Source: QWPN01 sp044238145 (GTDB lineage: Bacteria; Planctomycetota; Planctomycetia; Pirellulales; UBA1268). From it: a stretch of DNA of 64,000 nt. This document shows, in pieces, positions 29,545 to 37,400 of the stretch (position 1 is the stretch's first letter; every line of letters begins with the position of its first letter). Where the stretch lies: the NCBI GenBank assembly GCA_044238145.1, contig JBIIDT010000007.1, forward strand, positions 1-64,000, in the 5' to 3' direction. A program made the position numbers and the translations under genes. Under the pieces are notes generated by a model that saw nothing but the letters and a program-made list of their open reading frames with translations, ran no database searches and was not told the origin of the DNA.

Positions 29545-30572
29545 GCGGTGTGACACGCTGCAGCATCGTCGCGGCCTGCCTCGTGGCCGTCGTGTCGGCC
29601 GCGCCGCCCGCGACCGCGGCGGGTGACACGCCGCAGGAGGTGATCGCGGCGGCGGCCCGGAGGGTCGTCAAGATCCACGGTGCGGGCGGGATGCGCGGTC
29701 TCGAGAGCTACCAGTCGGGCGTCATCATCTCGCCGGACGGTCGGATCGCCACCGCGGCGAGCACGGTGCTCGATTCCGACACCATCGACTGCATCCTCGA
29801 CGACGGCCGCCGCTTTCCGGCGCGGCTCGTGGGCATCGACGCCCGGCGCGAGCTGGCGCTCCTGGCGATCGAGGCGACGGACCTGCCGGCCTTCGCGCCC
29901 GCGGCGGAGGAGCCGCGGGTCGGGGCGGGCACGCGGGTCATCGCGCTTTCGAACCTGTTCGGAGTGGCGGTGGGCGACGAGCGGGTCAGCGCCCAGCGGG
30001 GCGTGGTGTCGGCCGTCGTTCCGCTCGAGGCCCGGCGGGGTGCGGCCGAGGCTCCGTACCGCGGCGACGTCTACATCCTCGACTGCACGACCAACAACCC
30101 GGGCTCCGCCGGCGGGGCGCTCGTCGACTCGCGTGGCCGGCTCCTGGGAATGCTGGGGAAGGAACTCCGTTCGACCGCGACCGGGATCTGGCTCAACTAC
30201 GCATTGCCGACGGATCAGGTGCGGGCGGGCTGCGCTGAGATCGAGGCGGGCACGGCGGCCGCACCGGCCACGGCCGAGGCCAAGCCCTTCGATCCACGCC
30301 GGTTGGGCATCGTGCTCGTGCCCGACCTGCTCGAGCGCACGCCCCCGTACGTGGAGTCGGTCGTGGCCGACACGGAAGCCGCCCGAGCGGGGCTGCAGTG
30401 CGACGATCTGCTGATCGCCGTGAACGGCCGGTCGGTCGCATCGCGGGCCGCCGTCGAGCGGGCGCTCGGCGGCCTGGCGGCCGGCGACCCGGTGCGGCTG
30501 ACCGTGGTCCGCGCCGGGGCCGTGGTCGAGTGCGCCGTCGGCCCGCGTCCGCGCGACGGGGACCCGCGATGA
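29541..30572 (+). CDS. HtrA-like pseudoprotease with PDZ domain
   Basis: This 343-residue exported protein (signal peptide about 1-27) is homologous to the preceding gene over the protease domain. The triad is lost: the His position is Ser74 (IATAASTVL), the Asp position is Glu104 (DARRELALL), and the nucleophile position is Ala190 in NPGSAGG. A PDZ domain (about 250-340) is kept. It is therefore probably a binding or regulatory subunit and not a protease, unless Ser189 next to the normal position acts. It overlaps the next gene by 4 bp. Confidence 0.85.
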   Translation: MSGVTRCSIVAACLVAVVSAAPPATAAGDTPQEVIAAAARRVVKIHGAGGMRGLESYQSGVIISPDGRIATAASTVLDSDTIDCILDDGRRFPARLVGIDARRELALLAIEATDLPAFAPAAEEPRVGAGTRVIALSNLFGVAVGDERVSAQRGVVSAVVPLEARRGAAEAPYRGDVYILDCTTNNPGSAGGALVDSRGRLLGMLGKELRSTATGIWLNYALPTDQVRAGCAEIEAGTAAAPATAEAKPFDPRRLGIVLVPDLLERTPPYVESVVADTEAARAGLQCDDLLIAVNGRSVASRAAVERALGGLAAGDPVRLTVVRAGAVVECAVGPRPRDGDPR

Positions 30573-32584
30573 GCGAGCGCCGATCGCCCCGCCATGCGTT
30601 CCGCCCCGCGGCCGGATGCCTGCTCGTCGCAGCGGCTGCGGTGGCTGCGTGTGCTGCGCGGGGCGACCTCGCCGAGCCGACGCTCGCCGAGGAGGCGGCC
30701 TTCCGCGCCGCCGTCGAGCGGGTCGCGGCGGCGGTGGTGCGCATCGAACCGGTCGCCTCGGTGTCGGCGTCCCCGGGAGAGGCGGCCGGGCCTTCGACCG
30801 GCGTCGTCGTGGCGGCGGAGCCCGACGCCTGCTGGATCCTGACCACCGACTTCGCCGTTCCGGCCGACGTGCGCGAGACGGTGGTCGTGCGGCCCGACGG
30901 CGGCCGCCTCGCGGCACGGGTCGCAGGCCGCGATCTCGCCCGCCGGATCGTCCTCCTGCGGACCGAGCCGATCGCCGGCGTGCCCGCGCTCGAGGCGGTG
31001 CCGCGGCGGGATCTCGCGGTCGGGCAGTGGGCGATCGCCGTCGGCCGCGGCTGGGGCCACGCGGCGCCGGGCGTGTCGGTGGGCATCCTGTCGGCCGTCG
31101 ACCGGGCCTGGGGGCGGGCGGTGCAGACCGACGCGGCGGTGTCGCCGGCCAACTACGGCGGCCCGCTGCTCGACGTCGCGGGCCGCGTGATCGGCATCCT
31201 CGCGCCGCTGCCGGCCGACACGGCGGGCATGAACGAGGGCACGGAGCTCTACGATGCGGGCATCGGGTTCGCCGTGCCGCTCGAGGACGTGCTGAGCGTG
31301 CTGCCGCGGCTGCAGAAGGGCGAGGCGTTGGCGCCTGGGCTGCTCGGCATCACCTGGCGGTCGCGGGACGTCGTCAACGGGGAGCCGGTCATCGCCTCCT
31401 GCCGCCAGGGCTCGCCGGCGGCGAACGCGGGGCTGCGGCCGGGCGACCGGGTGGTGCGGATCGGCGTGCGGGACGTCGATCGGATCGGCGCGGCGCGGCA
31501 CGAGATCATGCCGCGGCGGGCCGGCGACAACATCGACCTCGTCGTGGAACGCACGACGGCGGACGGGCCGCGGCGGATCGAGTCGCGGATCGTGCTCGTC
31601 GGCGAACTGCCACCGTGGCGGGCGGCGATCCTCGGGCTCCTGCCCGCGACGGCGGGCGGGAAGAAGGACGAGCCGGGCGTCGGCGTGGCGTGGCTCCTGC
31701 CGGAGGGGCCGGCCGCCCGGGCGGGGATGCTGGCGGGCGACGTCATCCGCTCCGTCGAGTGGGCCGGCGGTGGGGCCGACGCCGGCAAGGTCGGCGTCGA
31801 TTCGGTGGCGGCCCTCGCGGGCGCGTTGGCCGGCGTCGCGCCCGGCGAGGCGGTGTCGGTGGAAGTGCAGCGGGGTGATGCGCCGCGGCGGCTGGAGATC
31901 GCCACCGCGGCGGCACTGGCGGACGTCCCGCCCATCGAAGGCTGGCAGCCCGCCGGCAGCGACCTGCTGCGGGAGCCGGCCGTCGCGAGCGTCGTCCGCC
32001 TCGAGTCGGCCGAGGAGCCGCGGCCACCGCTGGCGGTGATCCCGCGGCCGAAGAGCCGGGAGCCGGTCGGCGTGCTCGTCTATTTCGGGCCGCCGCACGG
32101 CCCGGTGGCGGAGGCGGAGGCGGAGGCGTGGAAGGCCGTCGCCGCGGCCTGGGACGTGGCCGTGATCCTGCCGGGCTCGGCGGATCCGCGGCGCTGGAGT
32201 CCCGACGACCTGCCGGCGATTCGCCGCGGCCTCGTCGCGCTCGATGCCAAGCGGCCGCTCGACGCGGCCCGGATCGCCGTGGCCGGTCAGGCCGCCGGCG
32301 GCGCGTTCGCCTGGTTCGTCGCCGACCGACTCGGCGCCGCGGTCCGCGGCGTGGCCCTGATCGACTCCGGCCTGCCCCGCGGGGCGGAGGTCGTCCCGGT
32401 CGAGCCGGGCAGGTCGCGGTGGGTTCTGCTCGGCGGCGGAGCGGGCGATGCGGCCCGTGCGCTTGCCGCCGATCGGCGACGGCTCGAGGCGGCCGGCCAT
32501 GCCGTGGGCGCGATCGCCGCGGAGGGCGAACCGCCTCCGCGGGAACTGCTGGCCCGCTGGACGGTCCTGCTGGGGCTGCTGTGA
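30569..32584 (+). CDS. HtrA-like pseudoprotease with two PDZ domains fused to an inactive alpha/beta-hydrolase-like domain
   Basis: This 671-residue exported protein, possibly a lipoprotein (VAAC at 25-28), has a degenerate trypsin fold: Ala96 at the His position (TTDFAV), Arg126 at the Asp position and Tyr196 at the Ser position (SPANYGG). Two PDZ domains follow (about 255-345 and 365-450). The last part (about 505-671) looks like an alpha/beta hydrolase, with VAGQAAGGAF at the nucleophile elbow, where the Ser is Ala. Both enzyme-like domains therefore lack nucleophiles. It probably serves as a substrate-binding partner of the active protease two genes upstream. It overlaps the pseudouridine synthase start by 4 bp. 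Confidence 0.8.
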   Translation: MSERRSPRHAFRPAAGCLLVAAAAVAACAARGDLAEPTLAEEAAFRAAVERVAAAVVRIEPVASVSASPGEAAGPSTGVVVAAEPDACWILTTDFAVPADVRETVVVRPDGGRLAARVAGRDLARRIVLLRTEPIAGVPALEAVPRRDLAVGQWAIAVGRGWGHAAPGVSVGILSAVDRAWGRAVQTDAAVSPANYGGPLLDVAGRVIGILAPLPADTAGMNEGTELYDAGIGFAVPLEDVLSVLPRLQKGEALAPGLLGITWRSRDVVNGEPVIASCRQGSPAANAGLRPGDRVVRIGVRDVDRIGAARHEIMPRRAGDNIDLVVERTTADGPRRIESRIVLVGELPPWRAAILGLLPATAGGKKDEPGVGVAWLLPEGPAARAGMLAGDVIRSVEWAGGGADAGKVGVDSVAALAGALAGVAPGEAVSVEVQRGDAPRRLEIATAAALADVPPIEGWQPAGSDLLREPAVASVVRLESAEEPRPPLAVIPRPKSREPVGVLVYFGPPHGPVAEAEAEAWKAVAAAWDVAVILPGSADPRRWSPDDLPAIRRGLVALDAKRPLDAARIAVAGQAAGGAFAWFVADRLGAAVRGVALIDSGLPRGAEVVPVEPGRSRWVLLGGGAGDAARALAADRRRLEAAGHAVGAIAAEGEPPPRELLARWTVLLGLL

Positions 32585-33294
32585 ACGGGCCGCGCGAGTC
32601 GCCGCGGGTGCTGTTCGCCGATGCCGACGTCGTCGTCGTCGACAAGCCTTCCGGCGTGCCCAGCGTGCCGGCGCGGATGCCCGACGATCCGCCCGCGGTG
32701 GCGGTCGTGCTGGCCGCGGAATGGGGCCCGCTCGAGGCCGTGCATCGGCTCGACCGCGACACCTCGGGCCTCCTCGTGCTCGCGCGGACGTCGGCCGCCC
32801 GGGCCGCGCTCGGCCGGGCGTTCGAGTCGCGGCAGGTGGCGAAGCGGTATCTGGCCGTGGTGGCCGGTCGCCCACCCGCGGAGGGCGGCACGCTGCACCT
32901 GCCGCTGGCCGACGACCACGCGCGGCCGCCGGCCAAGCGGGTCGATCCGATTCTCGGCCGCCGGGCCACCACGCGGTGGCGGGTCGTCGCCGGCCCGCAG
33001 GCGGGCGGGGATCACCATCTCGTGGAACTGGAGCCGGTGACGGGCCGCTCGCACCAGCTGCGGGTCCACCTGGCGTGGCTCGGCTGCCCGATCCTCGGGG
33101 ATCGGCTCTACGGCCGCGGCGCCGGGGCCGCGGGGCCGCTGGCGCTGCACGCGGCGGCGATCGAGTTTCCACATCCGACCGCCGGGCGGCCGGTGCGGCT
33201 CGAATCCCTGCCGCAGGGCCTCCCGTGGGACGCGTTCGCCGCCGCCGTCGCGGCCGCGGTCAGGTCGCGGTCGGTCGCAGCGCCGAGCGGCTGA
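32581..33294 (+). CDS. RluA-family RNA pseudouridine synthase
   Basis: This 237-residue protein carries the catalytic motif HRLDRDTSGLLVLA with the active-site Asp, the KRYLAVVAG strand and GRSHQLRVHLAWLGCPILGD, all hallmarks of RluA/RluC/RluD enzymes. There is no S4 domain. It isomerises specific uridines in rRNA or tRNA; the target cannot be deduced. It starts at a GTG overlapping the upstream stop. Its 3' end overlaps the photolyase-related gene on the opposite strand by 35 bp. Confidence 0.9.
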   Translation: MNGPRESPRVLFADADVVVVDKPSGVPSVPARMPDDPPAVAVVLAAEWGPLEAVHRLDRDTSGLLVLARTSAARAALGRAFESRQVAKRYLAVVAGRPPAEGGTLHLPLADDHARPPAKRVDPILGRRATTRWRVVAGPQAGGDHHLVELEPVTGRSHQLRVHLAWLGCPILGDRLYGRGAGAAGPLALHAAAIEFPHPTAGRPVRLESLPQGLPWDAFAAAVAAAVRSRSVAAPSG

Positions 33295-34591
33295 CCCGCT
33301 GCCAGTAGCGGGAGAAGCGGCCGAGGTCGTCCACGCGGCTGCGGTCGCAGAACGGTGGCCAGGCGGCGACGACGAGCGGCAGCGCGGCGGCGATCGCCGT
33401 CGCGGCCCGGCGGACGAGCGGGCAGGGGCTCTCGGCAACGGCGACGGCGTCGCAGCCGAGCGCCGCGGCCCGCGTGGGCAGGATTGCGGCCGGGTCGCCC
33501 ACGCGGATCTCGATGCCCGGGACGTCGGCGAGGCACTCGAAGAGAAACGCCAGTCGCTTGAGCGTGGGCCGCTCGGCGGCGAGCCAGGCGCGATCGATCA
33601 CGAACAGCCGCGGTGCCTCCGGCCAGGCCGCGGCGGCCGGGCCGGTCGGTGCCGCGGAGTCGAGGGTGAGCCAGACGAGCGGCCGCCGGGGCGAGGCGGC
33701 CACAGGGGACCACGGCGCCGCCGGCCGGATCCGTAGCGGCGGACGGGCGGCCGCTGGCGGCGGCGCGAAGAGCCGGGCGTCGAGCGCCTCGTACGTCCCT
33801 TCCACATCGCAGCGGCCGAGGAGCGGGCACGGCCGGCAGTGGTAGGCCGACGTGTACCGTTCCAGGTTCTCCCGGTTGAAAAGATACGGCTTCGCGGAGA
33901 ACGTGCCCGCCACCCATTGCCAGGAGAGGTGGTTGCTCGCGGGGTCGGCGTCGAGGAGGTGCTCGAGGAACCAGTCGGCGCCCGCCAGCCAGTGCACGCC
34001 CCGGACGTGCACGAGCCACGAGGCCAGCCACATCCGCTCGTGGTTGTGGAGCCAGCCGGTGTCGTGCAGCCGGTGGACGAAGGCGTCGATGCACGCCATG
34101 CCGGTGCTGGCGTTGCGCACGTCGGATGGCACGTGGTCGAGCTGCGGCCCGGTTCGCGGCGCCCGGGCCGGCGGTTCGACGTCCGCACGGATGCGGTCGC
34201 CGAGGGCCGACTGCACCTGCCGCCAGTAGTCCCGCCAGCCGAGTTCGGAGATGAGTTTCTCGGCGTCCTCGGGCCGGTCGACGCGGGCCAGCGCCGCGTC
34301 GCGAACCTCCGCGAGCGAGAGGACGCCGTGCCGGATCCACGGCGAGAGCCGGCTCACGGCGCCCTCTACGTGGTTGCGGGTTCGGGCGTAGGCGGCGGGG
34401 TCGAGCGTCGCCAGCTGGGCGAGCGCGGCGGCCCGCCCACCGCGTGCGGTCACGTGGGCCGTTTCGGCGACCGGGTCGTGGCCGACCGCAGCCGGAAAGA
34501 TTTCCGCCAGCCGGGCGACGAGTTCCGAGCGACAGCGCCGGGCGTCGTCGGCGAGGTCGGCGCCAGTGTCGTCATCCGGTTTCCAGCTCAT
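33260..34591 (-). CDS. Photolyase/cryptochrome-related flavoprotein with permuted domain order
   Basis: This 443-residue protein begins with a helical FAD-binding domain of the photolyase family: ELGWRDYWRQ, STGMACIDAFVHRLHDTG, HNHERMWLASWLVH and SNHLSWQWVAGTFSAKPYLF. The alpha/beta domain that normally comes first appears to lie at the C-terminus (about 285-430, RRPLVWLTLDS, APRLFVIDRAWLA, GCDAVAVAESPC). It may repair DNA using light or act as a photoreceptor. The ATG at 34591 is chosen because the upstream frame looks non-coding. The gap to amt is 311 bp. Confidence 0.75.
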   Translation of the reverse strand: MSWKPDDDTGADLADDARRCRSELVARLAEIFPAAVGHDPVAETAHVTARGGRAAALAQLATLDPAAYARTRNHVEGAVSRLSPWIRHGVLSLAEVRDAALARVDRPEDAEKLISELGWRDYWRQVQSALGDRIRADVEPPARAPRTGPQLDHVPSDVRNASTGMACIDAFVHRLHDTGWLHNHERMWLASWLVHVRGVHWLAGADWFLEHLLDADPASNHLSWQWVAGTFSAKPYLFNRENLERYTSAYHCRPCPLLGRCDVEGTYEALDARLFAPPPAAARPPLRIRPAAPWSPVAASPRRPLVWLTLDSAAPTGPAAAAWPEAPRLFVIDRAWLAAERPTLKRLAFLFECLADVPGIEIRVGDPAAILPTRAAALGCDAVAVAESPCPLVRRAATAIAAALPLVVAAWPPFCDRSRVDDLGRFSRYWQRVSRSALRPTAT

Positions 34592-34784
34592 CGAACACCT
34601 GCCGCCTTCGTGGGCATGTCGTGCATGCAAACTGCGCCGCGAGGACGGTCCGCGGCACGAGCACCATCGGACAGCGAAAAAATTGTCGTGCAACCGCGAC
34701 CGCGTGGAACGCTGGAAAAATAGGCACTTCAGGCCGACGAAGGAGTCGACGGCGGAATCCCGCCGACCGGCCACGGGCCGCCAC

Positions 34785-34799
34785 CGGCACGCGTTTTGC
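34785..34799 (+). promoter_or_regulatory. Sigma-54 promoter of amt
   Basis: CGGCACGCGTTTTGC matches the sigma-54 consensus TGGCACG-N4-TTGC, with the -24 GG (34786-34787) and the -12 GC (34798-34799) at the exact 12-bp spacing. Transcription should begin near 34810, giving a leader of about 90 nt. It lies in the 311-bp gap 34592-34902, which otherwise shows no gene. Sigma-54 control of ammonium transporters by nitrogen-regulatory activators is well known; no activator site could be identified here. Confidence 0.7.
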
Positions 34800-34902
34800 C
34801 CCTCTCTGCGTGCAGTGCGTGCAGGACGTTCCCTGCCGCCCGGACGGGCAACCGCTGCGGAGGCGGCCCCGTGCGGTCCCGTGTTCCTTCTGGAGTTGCA
34901 TG

Positions 34903-36483
34903 ATGCGTCTCGCTGTGTGGGCTCTGCGTGAGCCCGGTTCGTCGTCTGCGCCGAGGTCGGCGCGGACCCTCGGCTCGCGGTTCTTGCGGGTCGGCCTCGG
35001 TGGAATGTGCCTGCTTGCCGTCGTGGCCTGTCTCGCTGCCGGTGTCGCCGGTGCGGAGGAGGCGGTTGCCGACGCGGCGACGCCCGCAGCCGCGGCGCCC
35101 GCGGCGCCGAAGCCGCCGACGATCGAGGAGATGGTGCCCAAGCTGTGGCTGGCGGCCGACACCGTGTGGGTGCTCGTCTGCGGCATGCTCGTGTTCTTCA
35201 TGAACCTCGGGTTCGGCTGCGTCGAGTCGGGCTTCGCACGGGCCAAGAACTGCGTGAACATCCTCTCGAAGAACTTCGTGGTGTTCGCCGCCACGGTGAT
35301 CGGGTTCTGGCTCATTGGTTGGGACTTGATGTTCGGCACCGATGCCGGCGGATGGATCGGCAACTCCGAGGCCTGGATGGTGCAGGGCAAGGACAACAGT
35401 CCGGCTATCGGCGGTGAGTACTCCGGTGCCTACGGCGCCATCAGCTGGACCAGCGTGCCGTTGTGGGCCAAGTTCTTCTTCCAGCTCGTGTTCGCCGGGA
35501 CGGCCGCGACGATCGTGTCGGGCGCCGTCGCCGAGCGGATCAAGTACCACTCCTTCATCATCTTCAGCTTCCTGATGGCCCTCGTGATCTATCCTGTCAC
35601 GGGCCACTGGGTGTGGGGTGGCGGGTTCCTCGGCCAGAAGGGCTTCTGGGACTTCGCCGGTTGCACGGCGGTGCATTCCGTCGGCGGATGGGCGGCGCTC
35701 ACCGGGGCCATGATTCTCGGGCCCCGGATCGGGAAGTACGGCGCGGACGGCAGGCCCCGGGCCCTGCCGGGCCACAACATGACGGCCGCCTTCATCGGCT
35801 GCCTCGTGCTCTGGTTCGGGTGGTTCGGGTTCAACCCGGGCAGCACGATGGGCGTGGCCGGTGACGGTGGAGCGGCGGCCGCCAGTGTGGCGGTGAACAC
35901 CAACTTCGCCGCGGCTGCCGCCACGCTGACGGCCACGCTGACGGCCTGGCTGCTTCTCGGCAAGCCCGACATCGGCATGACGTTGAACGGCTGCCTGGCG
36001 GGTCTCGTCGGCATCACGGCGAGCGCGGCGTACGTGACTCCGGCCGCATCCGTCCTGATCGGGGCGATCGCGGGCGTGCTCGTGGTGTTCTCGGTTCTGG
36101 CCTTCGATCGGCTGCGGGTCGACGATCCGGTGGGGGCCACGAGCGTGCACCTCGTGTGTGGCATCTTCGGCACGCTGTGCGTGGGCCTGTTCACGGCGGC
36201 GGACCTGTCGGCCTCCACGGCGGCCGGGCCTTTCGGCTCGATGGTCGTCGGCGGTCCCAAGCAGGGTCTGCTCTATGGTGGTGGTTTCGACCAGCTGTGG
36301 ATCCAGTTGATCGGCGTCCTGGCGGTCGGTGCCTACGTCGTGCCCGTCTCCGCGATCTGCTGGTTCATCATCAAGGCGCTCGTCGGCCTGCGGGTCGCTC
36401 CGCAGGAGGAGATCGAGGGCCTCGACATCGGCGAGCACGGCAACGAGGCCTACCACGGCTTCGTGCTGGCGCGATCCGAGTGA
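34903..36483 (+). CDS. amt: Ammonium transporter Amt
   Basis: This 526-residue protein has an N-terminal signal-like segment (about 22-47), then 11 membrane helices of the Amt/MEP/Rh fold. Diagnostic parts are GCVESGFARAKNCVNILSKN, the Phe-gate/His regions around FAGCTAVHSVGGWAALTGA and WFGFNPGST, and the final helix. It conducts ammonium or ammonia across the membrane. Two ATGs are adjacent (34900, 34903); the second is used because GGAG then lies 7 nt upstream. A sigma-54 promoter precedes it and glnK follows, the usual regulatory partner that blocks the channel. Confidence 0.95.
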   Translation: MRLAVWALREPGSSSAPRSARTLGSRFLRVGLGGMCLLAVVACLAAGVAGAEEAVADAATPAAAAPAAPKPPTIEEMVPKLWLAADTVWVLVCGMLVFFMNLGFGCVESGFARAKNCVNILSKNFVVFAATVIGFWLIGWDLMFGTDAGGWIGNSEAWMVQGKDNSPAIGGEYSGAYGAISWTSVPLWAKFFFQLVFAGTAATIVSGAVAERIKYHSFIIFSFLMALVIYPVTGHWVWGGGFLGQKGFWDFAGCTAVHSVGGWAALTGAMILGPRIGKYGADGRPRALPGHNMTAAFIGCLVLWFGWFGFNPGSTMGVAGDGGAAAASVAVNTNFAAAAATLTATLTAWLLLGKPDIGMTLNGCLAGLVGITASAAYVTPAASVLIGAIAGVLVVFSVLAFDRLRVDDPVGATSVHLVCGIFGTLCVGLFTAADLSASTAAGPFGSMVVGGPKQGLLYGGGFDQLWIQLIGVLAVGAYVVPVSAICWFIIKALVGLRVAPQEEIEGLDIGEHGNEAYHGFVLARSE

Positions 36484-36499
36484 AAGAAAACCTCCGTTG

Positions 36500-36542
36500 A
36501 CCGGCCGTTCCCCGGGGTGGGTGCCCCGGGGAACGGGCCGGT
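36500..36542 (+). terminator. Strong hairpin after amt
   Basis: ACCGGCCGTTCCCCGGGG and CCCCGGGGAAC-GGGCCGGT pair around a TGGGTG loop with one bulged base, forming an 18-bp stem starting 17 bp after the amt stop. No U-run follows, so it may slow, protect or end the transcript without being a classic intrinsic terminator. Confidence 0.6.
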
Positions 36543-36556
36543 GTCACGATCCAGAA

Positions 36557-36655
36557 GGATGCCCCAACGGCTTGGGTGGGCACTCCGCCTAGCTCGCCCA
36601 GGCCGGGGCATCCTGCTTCACGCCCGCGGGGCCATCCATGGCCCCCGCGGGCGTG
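36557..36655. other. Two further hairpins in the amt-glnK gap
   Basis: GGATGCCCC (36557-36565) pairs with GGGGCATCC (36605-36613). A second stem pairs CACGCCCGCGGGGCCAT with ATGGCCCCCGCGGGCGTG (36619-36655, one bulge). No open frame with coding character is found here. The hairpins could belong to a small RNA, to an mRNA-stabilising element or to a leader of glnK. The whole gap 36484-36990 (507 bp) contains no gene. Confidence 0.5.
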
Positions 36656-36706
36656 GGCCGTCGCGGCTTTGATCCGCAGCACGCAGAGGCGTTGTGGGTT
36701 CTGCGA

Positions 36707-36840
36707 GGGGTTGCCGCGTGCCATGGGAGCCGGGCTGTGGGAGCAAGCGCAGGCATGGATGCCGAAGCGCAGCGGACACGCAGAGAACGGAGGCCCGGAG
36801 GGCCGCAGTGAACGTCCGGCGACGTGGCACCGGCGACCCC
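36707..36840 (+). repeat. Palindromic interspersed repeat, copy 1
   Basis: This copy has a conserved core starting at GGGCTGTGGGAGC and running through CAGCGGACACGCAG to GAACGTCCGGCGA. Arms GGGGTTGCCGCGTGCCATG (36707-36725) and CGTGGCACCGGCGACCCC (36823-36840) are nearly complementary. Two more copies are at 53670-53800 (inverted) and 56080-56187. It sits between amt and glnK. Confidence 0.75.
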
Positions 36841-36990
36841 GAGCCGGCGTCACCATCCGGTCCCCACGGTCTCCGCTGCACCTCGAAAGCCTCTGCGAAC
36901 CTCCGGCGTCGGGCCGGGGGCACCCCCGAACGCGACCGGAGCCAGCGGCTACACTACGTCCGTCCCACGGCCTCACGCGGCAGCCATCCC

Positions 36991-37338
36991 GTGAAACTCA
37001 TCATCGCCATCATCCAGCCGAACAAGCTCGAGAGCGTGAAGGAAGCGCTTTCGGAGGTGGAGGTTTTCCGGCTCACGGTCCTCGACGTGCAGGGGTTCGG
37101 GCGGCAGCGCGGGCACGCCGAGACCTACCGCGGTCACGAGATCGCGGTCAACCTGCTCCGCAAGGTGCAGCTGCAGATCGCCGTGAACGACGACTTCGTC
37201 GAGCCGACGATCGCGGCGATCATCAAGGGGGGGCGGTCCGGCGAGACGGGCGAAATCGGCGACGGCAAGATCTTCGTGCTGCCGCTCGAGGAGTGCGTCC
37301 GCATCCGCACGGGCGAACGCGGCCACGAAGCCATCTGA
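36991..37338 (+). CDS. glnK: PII signal-transduction protein GlnK, variant without Tyr51
   Basis: This 115-residue protein aligns over its whole length with GlnB/GlnK: KLIIAIIQPNKLESVKEAL, GFGRQRGHAETYRG, KIFVLPLEECVRIRTGE (C-terminal ATP-binding Arg residues). The T-loop residue normally uridylylated, Tyr51, is Ile (GHEIAVN), and position 49 is His, so neither the Tyr51 nor the Ser49 modification seen in other groups can occur. Lys58 is kept. It should still bind ATP/ADP and 2-oxoglutarate and control Amt. The GTG at 36991 is the only start that gives the normal N-terminus; no clear Shine-Dalgarno precedes it. Confidence 0.95.
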   Translation: MKLIIAIIQPNKLESVKEALSEVEVFRLTVLDVQGFGRQRGHAETYRGHEIAVNLLRKVQLQIAVNDDFVEPTIAAIIKGGRSGETGEIGDGKIFVLPLEECVRIRTGERGHEAI

Positions 37339-37400
37339 CGGAGGCTGGCGGCTCCGCGGGCCATTGCGATGCCCGTGGGCGCGGGCGGAGGATGATGGGC

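Noticed and set aside
36576..36990. Genes in the amt-glnK gap (several overlapping open frames)
   Set aside because: The frames read through palindromes and the interspersed repeat, have no start signals and share no family features.
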